The position numbers and the translations under genes are program-made. A stretch of DNA of 64,000 bases from Apodemus sylvaticus. Its lineage: Eukaryota; Chordata; Mammalia; Rodentia; Muridae. The DNA lies in the NCBI RefSeq assembly GCF_947179515.1, contig NC_067480.1:14936377-15000376 (forward strand), written 5' to 3'. The notes beneath the pieces are model-generated. The model saw only the letters and a list, made by a program, of their open reading frames with translations. It ran no database searches and had not been told where the DNA came from. This document shows, in pieces, positions 11,896-24,083 of this stretch (position 1 is the stretch's first letter; every line of letters starts with the position of its first letter).

Positions 11896-14800
11896 CTGAT
11901 TATGATATACATAGATTCCATAGATTTACCAATTATTGTTGGTCCCCCAAGTTCTCTGTATGATTATATGAAAAGGCATTATCTCCAGTTTCTAAGGAGA
12001 TTACTCTCAAGTAAATGATCAAAATAAATAATCATGTGAAAGGACAGAATAAATAGCATCCTCCTCATAGTTCTTAACTGTTTCAAAACCTTTTTGCAGA
12101 AATGAAGCAAAATGAAAAATATCAAAATGTTTTAATCAGCCAGGAACATAAATTTTCTATAAATTTTACTCCATAAGAATGTCAAAATCATAGTTAGGAT
12201 GAAACAAAACTAAGTGCTATTTTATTACTATATTTACTCCTGTGAATTCTATAAATCACACATTGATTTCTCCTTAAGCCATCTTACATCTAGGGCCATG
12301 TTCATGACTTATATTTTTATCAGTAGCCAAAGTATAATCAACATAAGTTAAGGTCAAAACTTGAATTAATATCAAAATCTCTGTTTAAGTATAACAAAAT
12401 GCCAACATTAGCATGAAGCAAGAAAGGGCACAACTTTCTACCCATGTAAAATATATCACTTTCTACACATACAACAGGAAACTTGCAAAATATCCCTTTA
12501 AAAATGTCTCCTGGATCATAAATTTCTAAATAATACAGGAGAACTTGTATAAAATCACTATTGTCCTGATAGCTTTTTATCATCATGAGAATAGCTTAAT
12601 GTCTCCCTCTAAAACGATGACTTCCAAAGCATGTGTGGTTCACATTATCTGTTTACATAATGAGACTTAATACTATTTAGAACTTAAGACATTACAGATT
12701 CCAATAGATCCAAAAGTGAAATATCAGTTTTCAAATATAGGCCAATCCATTCAGTTCTATGAAACTAACAGTGTTCAGAAGAAGAGTATAATAATATCCT
12801 TCCTCTTTAAGTTGAGAAAATGAAATAAAATATAGTTCACATAAAAGACACATCTCTCTTAACACACATTTTTACAGCATAATAAAAACTTGTACCAACC
12901 AAGAGTGACATACAGGAATCCAGTGACATCTGAATTTACCATGAATAATATATTTTTAGTATTAACATGCTAAAAAGTATTCATAATTTGTAATTTTCAT
13001 TAATAAATTCTAATTTTATTAAGAATGTAACATGTTTATTTGATGAATCACACAAATCTGAAAATGGATAAAATTTATTCCACACTACTGTGGGAATCAA
13101 CAGAAATTTTACAGAGATATATCTTTTACAGAGATAGCTGGAGCTTTAGTTCATCATAATACATAGACAAAACTATAGGTAATACAACTACTTTTCAGAG
13201 TATCATAATTAATAGACCTTTAGAAATCAATTTAAATTTGAATGAAGAGAACAATACACACACACACATATATATATACAGTATATGTATATATACTGAA
13301 GTCCAGTGGAACTTAGAATGGAGTACATTCTAAGGTATATGCAAAGATTATGGTATTCAAGAAACACATCAAATGAAGGCCTCTTGTGTAGGGTTGAGAC
13401 CTCATGGGTTTTTGTCCACCAATGTATGCATGTATATTGCTGTGTCCTTGTTCAACTTATGCTTAGGCAATCACAAGGGTGACTATAACTTCCTACATAC
13501 ATAAAAGAAATTATCTCACAGCAAACTGTCTGTTCCTCTAGCTACTATGATATTTCAATCCCGTCTTCTGCAATATATATCTATATTGTATAAGTATATC
13601 TATGTATATATATACATAGATATATGTATATATTAAGATAGAGATGTATATGTAAATGGAAACTTGATACATTTGATGGCTAATAAGGAAGTAAAAGAAT
13701 TGTTCAATTAATTATAATCACACAAATGACTTTAATGTGAAAAATAATCACAACATACACAATAATATAATTAATTTATAAAACCAATAAAAAACAAAAA
13801 CAATCTGATATTGATGGAGAATATGCTGCATATGCTTTAGGATATATTCATATATATGCATATATACACATGCACGTGCTTGTGTGTGTATTTGTTGAAC
13901 AATACTTAATGACAAGAAGAAGGGTCCTTAAATTTGAAAGAGAACAAGGAGAGATATAGGGGAGTATGTAGGGGAATCAAGAGAAGTAGAAATAAGGTAA
14001 CTATATTCTAACCTTAAAAAAATAAAAGAAATAATAAAATAATAGAAACACTAGCCATGTATCACTTCATGTCTTCTATATATGAGAAAGGTGTGTTTAG
14101 ACCAATTTAATACTGTGCAAATGCCAATATATCAATTCAAATCAACCTTAGTGGTAGATTTATTACACACATATGTTATGTGTTCTACCTTATTGTTCCC
14201 AGGCCTTATGCTTGTCAATGTGCTGGCTGTATTCAGTAATTATACTTACATATCCATATATAACTAAATACAGAAGATGAACAATAAAAATTGTGGGTGA
14301 CAGGAAGTTTTCTGGTCCAGTATAATATATGGACTAGCCTTTACATATGCAGTTCACTCTAGCCACAACCTTGTTACCCAGTGCAGGATTATTCTTATCA
14401 GATTTGTATGTTTTCTGTGTCTCTTTTAAGAAACAGTTTTAAAACAAGTTACAAGATGATAATAATATAATAATATTCTCATATTCTGCTCAGATTGATG
14501 TCGAATTTTGTTTTATAACAGTTTCACAAGTTACATACTTTTTTCTTGTGTATGTCATGACAATGTTTCACATTAATGCTAACCGTGTGATATAATTTAT
14601 TGAATAACCTCCTTCTGCTGTTTTATTGTCCACCAGGCATATCAAACCTTTATTTATGTGAAAATGTATCTCTGAATTTTTCTTTGCTTTTCCAATCTTT
14701 GTATATTCATCACTGTATTTGTTTCTTAGGTTATTATTGCAACATTACTTCTCATATGATTTTTAAGTCAGTTTGCAAATTTCTGCAGGAAATAAAACCC

Positions 14801-15805
14801 TTTGGATTTTTAACTAAATCTGCTTCGAAGATACAAATTGCTTTGAAGGAAATCTTTCATTATTATAAAATGCTTATTCTCATTGATAAACGTATTGCAT
14901 GTCTCCATTTGATCACATTTTCTTTTATGCCTTATAATTTTCTTCTATTTTCAAAAGTTGATAATACATCCTGATAATCTAGAAATCTTAATTGTTCAAA
15001 CACTCATTTTTTTTTCCAGGCTGCATCCAGAGGGTTGTAGTATATGTAAAAATAAAAAAATAAAAAATAAATGACTTTTGCCTATTTTAGTTCCTAAAGC
15101 TACAATTTTATATGATGTCTACATATGCTATAATACTATTGAATGATGGATATGTAACGTAGAAATAACTATTGTGTCCCAGTTACAGTGAAGACTACTG
15201 AAGATTAACACTGGTTCTCGCTCCCCATATTTGTACTGATTTTCTCCTCTACAGTATCACAATGCCTCTGCTTTCATAAAGTGACAGAGATTAGCAGAAG
15301 GAATTTAGTCAGTGATACTCTGTCCTAGCCTCTGCTTCCTTCAAATTATTTCCTAGCGCTTACGGACCTCCATGTAATTCTCATACTGACACGGGCAGAA
15401 GAAAGGGTGTTCAAGCAGGAAATGCAGCAGGAAAGAGAAGAATTGGGAGCTACCTTGGCAGGACAATTAGCACATTCTCTTTTGTCTTTAAAAATAATCC
15501 TGTGGTTTGTTGGTTTGCTTGTTTGTTGCACAATATATTTTGTTTACTCCTTCCTTGATTCCTTGAAAATCCTTCCCATAACCCCACCCATGCAAATTCA
15601 CACCCCATCTTCTTTCTCTCATTACAAAACAGGCTTCTAAGATGATAATAAGAAAATAGGAAAATTATACCTAAACAAATGAGAATAGAAAAAAAAGAAA
15701 CAGAGGAGAGAAAGAGAGTCAAAGAAAAAGCCTACAATGCAGAGACACAATTCACACACAAAGAAGCTCAAGAAAAACTATAGGGTTTTCTAAAAAAAAA
15801 AAAAA
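11896..15805. other. AT-rich sequence with TA/CA simple repeats; no gene recognised
   Basis: Nearly 4 kb of AT-rich DNA with no recognised interspersed repeat. TA-rich and CA-rich patches lie at 13252-13305, 13570-13640 and 13845-13890. The ORF at 14600-14974 is hydrophobic and AT-rich, with no domain I recognise; it is probably a chance ORF. Confidence 0.5.
13595..13624. repeat. 30-bp perfect TA-rich palindrome
   Basis: The 30 bases are their own reverse complement and are centred on an alternating TA run with flanking tatctatg/catagata arms. It can form a hairpin or cruciform. It lies in a simple-repeat patch, so chance expansion of TA repeats is the likely origin. Confidence 0.9.
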
Positions 15806-16003
15806 TACCCTGTGAAGGCTCGATGCCCCAATGTAGGGGAACGCCTGGGTGGAGAGGCAGAACTGGGTGGATGGGTGGGCGAACATCCTCACAGAAGCAG
15901 GCAGTGGGGGAAGGGAATGGGATAGGGGGTTTCTGGGTAAGGGGATAACATTTGAAATGTAAATAAGGAAAATATCCAATAAAAAAAGAAAAGAAAAAGA
16001 AAG
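15806..16003 (+). mobile_element. L1 3' UTR terminal fragment
   Basis: About 200 bp of L1 3' UTR: a G-rich tract, then gggataacatttgaaatgta, aaaatatccaataaa and an AAAG-rich tail. It is heavily 5'-truncated. An A run sits just before it at 15793-15805. Confidence 0.8.
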
Positions 16004-16345
16004 GCTAAAGCATTAAAAAACAAAAATATACCCCTGAGGTCATCTTCTGTTAGGTATTTCCTTAGGCATGAGTTCCAAATGTAAGAGTACTTTGTATACC
16101 CAGCCAAACTCTACTGGGGAAAACCAATTTCTTCCTTTTCCAGCACTTATATAACTTAAGCTGGAGATAACTTCTGGGTTAGGGATGAGAGTTTGTATCC
16201 ACTTCTCTCAGCATTGTGACCTCATGTGGCTTAGACCTGTGCAGTTCTGCATCCTACCACAGACTCTTTGGATCCTATGTGCACTGGACTTGCTGTGTTC
16301 AAAGGGCCTTATTTCTTGTTGTCTTCCATGCCTCCTGGCTCTTAA
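16004..16345. other. Unique sequence before a duplicated flank
   Basis: No gene or repeat recognised. The 95 bp that follow (16346-16440) recur on the other side of the next L1. Confidence 0.4.
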
Positions 16346-16440
16346 AGACTATCTCCTATTTTGTCTATAAGGGTTCACTAAGCCATGAACCATGAAGTGA
16401 GAGGTTTGATTGCATCATATTCTTAAGACTCTTTGTCAGT
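16346..16440 (+). repeat. Direct repeat, left copy (95 bp) flanking an L1
   Basis: Matches 17198-17292 without gaps over 95 bp, with 8 mismatches by my count (about 92% identity). It lies exactly outside the L1 at 16441-17197, so it behaves like an unusually long target-site duplication. Confidence 0.92.
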
Positions 16441-17197
16441 TTTGATTTGCATTTCAAATCAAAACAACCCTGAGATTTCACCTTACACCAGTCAGAATGG
16501 CTAAGATTAAAAATTCAGGAGACAGCAGATGTTGGCTAGGATGTGGAGAAAGAGGAACACTCCTCCACTGCTGGTGGGGTTGCAAATTGGTACAACCACT
16601 CTGGAAATCAGTCTGGCAGTTCCTCTGAAAACTGGGCACCTCACTTGCCTGCTATACCACTCCCGGGCATATACCCAGAAGATTCCCCAGCATGTAATAA
16701 GGATACATATTCCACTATGTTCATAGCAGCCCTATTTATAAATGCCAGAAGCTGGAAAGAACCCTTAACAGAAGAGTGGATGCAAAAAATGTGGTATATC
16801 TACACAATGGAGTACTATTCAGCCATTAGAAACAACGAATTCATGAAATTCTTAGGCAAATGGATGGAGCTGGAGAACATCATACTAAGTGAGGTAACCC
16901 AGACTCAAAAGATGAATCATGGTATGCACTCACTAATAAGTGGATACTAACCTAAAAAATTGGAATAGCCAAAATATAATCCACACATCAAATGAGGTAC
17001 AAGAAGAATGGAGGAGTGGCCCCTTGTTCTGGAAAGACTCAGTGAAGCAGAATAGGGCAAAACCAGAACAGGGAAGTGGGAAGGGTTGGGTGGGAAACAG
17101 GGGGAGGGAAGGGGGCTGATGGGACTTTCGGGGAGTGGGGTCTAGAAAAGGGGAAATCATTTGAAATGTAAATAAAAAGTATATCGAATAAAAAAAA
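16441..17197 (+). mobile_element. L1 3' end (ORF2 C-terminus plus 3' UTR)
   Basis: From 16456 this is the C-terminal part of ORF2 on the plus strand, broken by a frameshift near 16640-16690. It includes the start of the C-terminal knuckle region and then EEWMQKMWYIYTMEYYS, ending in SLISGY at 16950. The 3' UTR follows, ending aaatcatttgaaatgtaaat and an A tail. At the 5' junction, bases 16440-16455 are the reverse complement of L1 sequence that overlaps the start of the sense part, i.e. a tiny 5' inversion. It is flanked by a 95-bp direct repeat. Confidence 0.9.
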
Positions 17198-17292
17198 AGT
17201 CTATCTCCTCTTTTGTCTATAAGGGTTTACTGAGCCATGAACTGTGAAGTGAGAGGTTTAATTGCATCATATTCTTAAGAATCTTTGTCAGT
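17198..17292 (+). repeat. Direct repeat, right copy (95 bp) flanking an L1
   Basis: Right-hand partner of 16346-16440. It begins immediately after the L1 A tail. The two copies share the ttgtctataagggtt and gcatcatattcttaaga words. Confidence 0.92.
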
Positions 17293-17399
17293 AATAAAAC
17301 TATTTTTTTTATTGTTTTGCTTCCTTATGAATTTTCTCAAAATCAGAAATGGAAGTTTCATTCTTCTAAAGATACATTGTACTGCTTACGATTAGTTGT

Positions 17400-17647
17400 T
17401 TAAAAATTATTTTAACCCCCTTCCCAGTTTCCCCCGCCCATAAGCCCCCATCCTATCCCCTCTCCTCCTGCCTCTGTGAGGATATTCCCCCCACCTGCCA
17501 ACCCACTCCTGCTTGGTGCCCTAGCATTCTACTACTCTGGGTCATCAAGCCTCCACAGGACCAAGGGGCTCCACTCCCAGTGATGCCAAATAAGGTAATT
17601 CTCTGCTAAATATCCAGCTGGAGCTATGTGTCCTCTTTGGTGATAGT
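17400..17647 (-). mobile_element. L1 3' UTR fragment, interrupted by an LTR
   Basis: C-rich plus strand with caggaccaaggggctccact, tcatcaagcctc and the reversed catggctccagctgcatat region: a minus-strand L1 3' UTR. The expected continuation (gtggttgagtctcaaggagc) is found after the LTR, at 18040-18075, so the LTR at 17648-18039 inserted into this older L1. Confidence 0.75.
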
Positions 17648-18039
17648 TGTACTGGCTGGTTTTGTGTCAACTTGACACAAGCTGGAGTTATCACAGAGAA
17701 AGTGAGTGAGGAAGTGCCTCCATGAGATCCAGCTGTGGGGCATTTTCTCAATTAGTAATCAAGGGCAGAGGGCCCATTGTGGATGGTACCATCCCTAGGC
17801 TGGTGGTCCTGGGTTCTATAAGAAAACAAACTCAGCAAACCAGGGGAAGCAAGCTAATAAGGAACATCCCTCCATGGCCTCTGCATCAGCACCTGCTTCC
17901 TGACCTGCTTGAGTTCCAGTCCTAACTTCCTTTGGAAATGAATAGCAATGTGGAAGTGTAAACTGAATAAACCCTTTCCTCCCCAACTTGCTTCTTGGTC
18001 ATGATGTTTGTGCAGGAATAGAAACCCTGACCTAAGACA
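17648..18039 (+). mobile_element. Solo LTR, about 392 bp, TG...CA (MaLR-type, subfamily uncertain)
   Basis: Starts tgtactggctggttttgtg and ends ctaagaca, with the canonical TG/CA termini. An AATAAA polyadenylation signal sits near 17970 in ctgaataaaccctttcc. This is a very common murine LTR; I believe it belongs with the non-autonomous MaLR/ERVL group but do not assert the subfamily. It sits inside an L1 3' UTR. A clean target-site duplication is not evident (atagt on the left, gtggt on the right). Confidence 0.75.
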
Positions 18040-18190
18040 GTGGTTGAGTCTCAAGGAGCTTTGGTGGAATCTAGTTGGTTGCTATTTATTTATTTATTTA
18101 TTTATCTATTTAATTTTAATCTCCAGATTTTAGTTCCCTCCTGGTCCACTCTCCTACTGTTCCACTTTCCAAACTCCTTCCTGCCCCTCT
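18040..18190 (-). mobile_element. Remainder of L1 3' UTR plus (TTTA)n tract
   Basis: 18040-18075 continues the 3' UTR cut by the LTR. The TTTA-rich run at 18083-18118 and the C/T-rich sequence up to 18190 look like the 3' end of a further diverged minus-strand L1, but I cannot place the boundary. Confidence 0.4.
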
Positions 18191-19640
18191 ATCTAGAAAA
18201 CACTCCTCCATTGCTGGTGGGATCGCAAACTGGTACAACCACTCTGGACATAAATCTGGAGGTTCCTCAAAAAATTAGAAATAGGTCTACCTGAAGACCC
18301 AGCAATACCATACTTTAGGGAATATACCCAAAAGATGCCCAACCATGCCATAGGGGCACGTGTTCCACTATGTTTATAGTGGCCTTGTTTGTGATAGCCA
18401 GAAGCTGGAAACAACCCAGATGTCCCACGACAGAAGAATGGATACAGAAAATGTGGTTCATTTACACAATGGAATACTACTCAGCTATTAAGAATGAGGA
18501 CATCCTGAGTTTTGCAGGCAAATGGATGGAACTAGAAAATATCATCCTGGTAACTTAGACCCTAAAGGATATGCATTGGTATGTAGTCTCTAATAAGTGG
18601 ATATTAGCCAAAAAAAAAAAAAAGAAAGAAACAAAGAAACAAAGAAACAAAGAAACAAAGAAAGAAAAGAAAAAAGTGCAGAATACCCAGATACAGTCCA
18701 CAGAACTCAAAAAGGTCAACAAGCTGAAGGGCCCAAGTAAGGACAGAATGCCTCAGTCCCACTTGGGGGGAGAAGAAAGCAATCATACGGGGAGATAGGA
18801 GAGAGGGACCTGGTTAGGAAAAGCGATGCTGGGATGGGGTCGGCGTGGGGATGGAGGGAGGGAAAGGGGAACATGATTGGGTATTGGGTGGAAGAAAAAG
18901 ACCGAAATCCATGAGGGCCAACAGAAAGAATGGAAACATGCAACCTCAGGAGGTAGGAGGTTGGGATACTCTCCAGAATGTAGCAGAGTCTTGGGAAGTC
19001 TCAGGACTCAAAAAGAGGGACCTTACATGAAATGTCCTGCATAGGAAGAGGGCACTTGTAGAGCCCACCTCCAGCAGAAAGACAGGGCATCAAGTGAGGG
19101 AGTTGACACAGGCCCATAATTGTTCCTGTCTAAAAGAACTGCAGGGATGGAAATGGAGAGGAAACCTGAGGAAAAGAAGGTTCAGTGACAGGCTCAAAGT
19201 GGGATCCAGATCAAAGGGAGGTCCCAAGGCATATTACAGAGACTATGGAGTCCTCATAAAAAGGGACCTATCATGACTGCTCTCCAAAAGACCCACCAAG
19301 CAGCTGAAAGAGTCAGATGCAGATATTTGCCCCCAACCAAGGGCCAGACGCTGCTGACCCCTGTGGCTGAATTAGGGAAAAGTTGGAAGAAGCTGAGGAG
19401 GAGGGTGGACCCTATAAGAGGATCAGCAGTCTCAATTAACCTGTACCCCAGAGATCTCTCAAATAGCGGACCACCTACCAGGCAGCATATACCAGCTGAT
19501 ATGAGGACCACAACACATACACAACAGAAGACTGCTGGGACTGGGTTTAGTCAGAGAAGACACTCCTAATTCTCAAGAAACTGGAGGCCCCAGGGAGTTT
19601 AGCATTCTGGTGGGGTAGGGATGGGGCTATCATCATGGAA
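18191..19640 (+). mobile_element. Lx-type L1, 3' part with long 3' UTR
   Basis: An older L1 family than the others. ORF2 sequence runs from about 18205, broken by a frameshift, to 18558. It includes the knuckle-region words, then EEWIQKMWFIYTMEYYSAIKNED and KWMELENIIL. An unusually long 3' UTR of about 1 kb follows, with words typical of murine Lx elements (gagtcagatgcagatat, ccaagggccag, ctggaggccccagggag near 19585). A purine-rich tract lies inside it at 18610-18675. Confidence 0.8.
18608..18676 (+). repeat. Purine-rich (AAAG/ACAAAGAA)n tract
   Basis: An A run followed by about five copies of an 8-base acaaagaa unit and AAAG repeats, inside the Lx L1 just after the end of its ORF2. Confidence 0.85.
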
Positions 19641-19647
19641 AAATTAT

Positions 19648-19872
19648 TTTTTAAAGATTTATTTATTATGTTGTGTGTATGAGTGTTTTGTCTACATGCA
19701 TTTATGTGTAATACATTTATGCCTGGAGCCCGCAGAAGCCAGAAGATGGAATTGGGTCCCCCTTGAACTGGAGATACAGAGAGGGTTGTGGAGAGCCCTA
19801 TGTGCTGGAATCAAACCCAGCACTCTGGAGGAGCAACCACTGCTCTTAAACATTGAACCATTTTTCCAACCT
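19648..19872 (-). mobile_element. B3-type SINE
   Basis: Reversed B3/B2-class SINE in nearly complete order: aaagatttatttatta tail region, gtgagtgtttt-like GT segment, gaactggagatacaga, gctggaatcaaacccagc, ggaggagcaaccactgctct and accatttttccaacctt, the tRNA-like end. Confidence 0.85.
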
Positions 19873-22334
19873 TATTAGTCATTATTTAAATATGTTCTTA
19901 AACTTATGTATTTAAGCTTTGTTAAGAGATTACTAATTTATTTCTCGTAGGTGAAACATTAGTTTGCCCCTAACACCAATGCCTAACAAGCAAAGGTGTT
20001 TAAATTGAAAGCTCATCCAAAGTTAGCAAGTAAAACAGGAAATAGTAATTCTTTATTTTGAATTTTATAGACACACACACACACAGGTAAAATAACCAAT
20101 AAAAAAGTAAAAAAGAAATGTATAGTTTATTACTATGATTGAATCATACGTAATATGTTCACCCATGAAGTGACAATCCTTTTCCAAACACAAGGATTTA
20201 GAACTGTAAGCTTTGAAAGTAATTCCCAACAGAGTCTGGACTTGTAAGCTATCTTTTACATCTCAAAATATAGCTATATTTATGACTTATTGTGCCAGTC
20301 ATAACAAACATGAAATTATTTTATAAGAAAAACCACCAAAGCATTGTGCATACTAGCTATAACCTCTCCATTTATTGGTTTAGTTCATTCTTATCCTTTT
20401 CTTTCCAACATAAAATCATGTCTCCATCCAAATGAGTTATGCTAATATTTCATTTAGGAGGGAAACGGTAATGCCATTTGCTAAGGATAATCTTGAAATA
20501 TTACAAACCTGTGAATACATCACTCTGCATTACGACAGAGTTTAAAGGTGTGAGTGGAGCATTGTGAGAGGAAACAATTTTGTACGTGTCTCAGTCCAGT
20601 ACAATCAGAAAGTCTGCAAAGTGGAAAGCATAAAAGAGTAGCTAGTAAAGATGTGATGGTGGAGAGGGAGATGAAGAAAGAGAAGGAGATTACTGCTGTG
20701 CTAGTTCTAAAGATAGAAGTGTGAACTACTTGTTCTGGAAACTTGTACTTCAAGTTCTGGAAACTTGAAAAGGTAAGAAAGAGCTTCTTCCCTGAAGTCT
20801 CGGGAGAAAATGAAGCCTTGTCATAAACTCAGTCTTAGGACTTCTGACATTCAGAAGTATAAAATAACACATTTTCAGTATTTTATAATAGCCAAGGGAA
20901 GCCTGCTAAGTGTTATAGCTGTTAGATAATGGTGATTCTGTGACAATATCACACATGTAAATACTGCTGATAACGTATCTCCAAGACCTTTAACGCACAT
21001 TAATTATGATAGTGTGTTATCTACATAGACATGAAAGTCAACATCTATCACCTCATCCTCCCTCACAGCCCTTCCAAATTGATTGCTCGTGAATGCCATG
21101 TGTCAAACCAGTAGATGTCTGCTCACACCAATTTGGTACTGTACCATGCATTTAATCCATTTGACTTTAGCAGCTCTAGTTTAGTTCCTAGACTAGGGAA
21201 AGAGGAGGTTTGGTAGGCAGAGATTCATTCAGGCATTTTCTTTTAAAGTGCTGCTTAGACTGGATGGGAAAGAGCGAAGGGCACACAGCCTCCATTGGTT
21301 GACAAGCTCACACATACCTATTTATGTTTTCCAACTGCAAGAACATCATTATAAAGTGAGGGAAAATTATAAATTTTCCACTTAATATTTGTTTCAAAGT
21401 CACCCTCTTTCTCTTCATAAAGCCTACTATAATCTGATAAATTGGTTTAATTTTTAGAGAATGAACCATTTGGCAGGTAACGTTTCATTTCTTCCTTCCC
21501 TCAGGCAAAGAAACAAAATATGCTACTTTCCTTGGTACAAAAAACTATATATATAGGCAATAAATATGGAATACAAATTATTTTTCATATTTGCTGGCCC
21601 ATTGGGCATTATTCATTAATGTTGAAGTAGTAATCAACTGAATTCCTAGACTTAATTTATTTATTAATATAGAAAATAAAACAAAAATATTAAAAATGTA
21701 TTTGCCTTGAGACAATCACTTGTCTGCTATGATACCATTGATACCATTTCTTCATATCAAGCCAAGGTAACAGTTTCTGGACAGCTACTAAAACAAGTAG
21801 AAATGTTTAGCATGTACTAATCTGATTCCTTAATAATGATACTGTTTATAAGATGGAAAAATTACCTTCATTTTCACAATTTCAAATATGCACTAAATTA
21901 TTTCCAATTAGTTGAACTTTTGATGTCCTTACTATGGGGACATTGAGGAAGCATAATGAAAATATCTTGTAAGCAAAGAAGATGACTACTTTCCATGAGA
22001 TAATCCTTTTCCTATTGGATAAATTATGACATTCCCCCCATAGTCCCATGCTTCTCTTTATCCTCAGTATCCATGTACAATGCAAACATTCTAGAGGATG
22101 TACAGTTTATATGTAACAAAACATACTTATATATGCAACCTATTATGTTATATAGTTTTATATTAATTATATAATATAATGGAGTTTCATTATACCACTT
22201 TCACTCATATGTTTGTGTATGTATGTGTAGAACACTAGAGTCTTCAAAAATCTTAACTTAATTTATCTTTTAACTTTTATAAATGGATGTAGAGTGGAGT
22301 TCATAAACCAGTGGGTGGTCATGTGGTCGCCAGA
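19873..22334. other. Unique sequence; no gene recognised
   Basis: Contains a short (AC)n at 20070-20086. The ORFs at 20520-20753 and 21882-22085 have no recognisable domains. The stretch 20930-21450 is repeat-free and is listed as a possible conserved non-coding region. Confidence 0.5.
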
Positions 22335-22600
22335 GGAGGACTTTGGTGACTACATCAATTTCTCTTTATCTTATTCCCTTGAGGCAGTATCTCTCATTGA
22401 GCTGGAAGGCTACTGTTTCTGCTAGACTCACTGGCCAGAGAACTCCTAGGACCAGCTGTCTCTGCCCTCTACTGCTGGTGTCCTAGTGATACACAGAAAT
22501 GTATTTCCAAGGCTTGTTACCTGGATGCTTGGACTGAAGTCCAGGTCCTTATGCTGGCATTTCTGTTACCTGACTCAATAAGCTATCTCCCTAGACTTCT
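22335..22600 (-). mobile_element. B4-type SINE
   Basis: Reversed B4 with both halves: a B1-like half (gaggcagtatctctcattga, actcactggccagagaactc, gtgtcctagtgatacaca) and an ID/tRNA-like half (gcttggactgaagtccaggt, ctgactcaataagctatctc). Diverged but the order is complete. Confidence 0.75.
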
Positions 22601-23092
22601 TGAAAATGTGTTAAATATTTTGAGGATGCTAGGAACAAAACACATTAAGGAATTCTATCCTTATGAGGCTTGCATTTAATTGTAAGATAAGAAAGAAATG
22701 ACAGCAATCGTTAAAGTGGTATATAAAATGGTGCCATAGCACTGCTACTATGCACTGAAATGAAAATCCACATAATAACAGTATTAAAATGTAAAATTTA
22801 TCTTTAAGAGGATAAGACTCTACCCTCATGGGATTAGTATTCATTCAAAAAGGACCAGATTGCTAGGTTCATCCTTCTGCCACATAAACACCCAAGGAAA
22901 CTCCACACGTGAGCCTAGAAACAGACCCTCACCAGACATTAAATATTCTGGCACCTTAATCTTTGAGCCCCTAAATTCTGAAACAATGAAAATAGTATAT
23001 ACAAGTTTTCCAGTACATAAAATTTTGTAAAGTAACCCGAATGGACAGAAACATCATAAGTGAATGAATTGAAGAAAATAAAATAGTGATGC
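22601..23092. other. Unique sequence; nothing recognised
   Basis: No repeat or coding feature seen. Confidence 0.4.
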
Positions 23093-23362
23093 AAAGCAGG
23101 TGAATGTAAAAAGATATCGCTCCCAGATAGGCTAAATAAAATATTTCTGAGAAAATAACACTAGACCTAAAACATACATAAAAACAAGATAATGAAAATT
23201 ATCTAGAGTTCAGTATTCCAACAAAGAAGAGGTAAAATAGATACGTGTTAAAGTATTCAATAGATACTAGGCTTTTTCCTTTGCCAAGTGTGCTTAGTTC
23301 TCCATACATAAGGGTTGCTAAGCATATGTCCCCCAAATTCCTTCTATCTTCATGTTAGCTCA
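23093..23362 (+). repeat. Unidentified local repeat, copy 1
   Basis: Starts aaagcaggtgaatg and ends near ccttctatcttcatg. It aligns along about 260 bp with 27122-27380 (roughly 80% identity by eye), sharing gataatgaaaattatctaga, ggctttttcctttgccaa and ctccatacataagg. The middle part also matches 25290-25375. I do not recognise the family. Confidence 0.8.
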
Positions 23363-24071
23363 GATATTACTTCAAGATCACAAGAATCATTGGGTTGGGA
23401 AATATGAAGAAGTGCTTTAGTTTGATATAGTCTATATCTTTATAAGATTTCTAATAGCAGTTTTGAAAATGAATTAAAAGAGGAGGCAAGACAGGAAATA
23501 GTAAAACTAACCATTATGTTTCACTGCCTGGCAGCAGAGATCAACTGAGTGGTCCATTACGATTTTGGGTAGAACCTATGGTTTTTGACAATGAGTTGGA
23601 CATAAGGAATAACAGGAAACTGATTTTGCTAATTGCTAGATTTTTTTTTCACAAGACAACTTAAATCATGTGGTACAGGAAGCAGTCTCTTACATTATGT
23701 ATTACAATGTTTTCTCCTATTACATGTAGCATTCATTATAACAGCTGGAATTTTCCCTATGATGTGTTAATTATCTCATTGAAATACTGGTGGTTTAGGG
23801 TGATTCTAGATGGCTCTTTACTCAAGGGTCAAAACAAGTATGTCTACTTCTCACTGTGGAACATCACTGAAAGGGATGCCAATGGTTTTGTAGTTTAGTT
23901 AGTAAAATTTTCAATTTTTTCTAATACATACACTGTCCACTTGTCCATAACTAACACAAAATATAGTCTTCAAGGTAAACATTTTCCTACCTTTAAGCTA
24001 ATTCTTGGGAAGGTAATAAGAGTATATGTCCTTCATACAAAACTCAAAAACTTGTTTAAAAATTGGTTATA
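23363..24071. other. Unique sequence; nothing recognised
   Basis: No repeat recognised. The ORF at 23668-23898 has no recognisable domain. Confidence 0.4.
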
Positions 24072-24083
24072 AAAACAGGATTC

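Noticed and set aside
14600..14974. 124-codon hydrophobic ORF
   Set aside because: AT-rich DNA gives Leu/Phe/Tyr-rich chance ORFs; no domain or upstream signal supports it.
20100..20120. Possible L1 tail at aaaataaccaataaaaaag
   Set aside because: Only about 20 bases resemble an L1 3' tail; too short to call.
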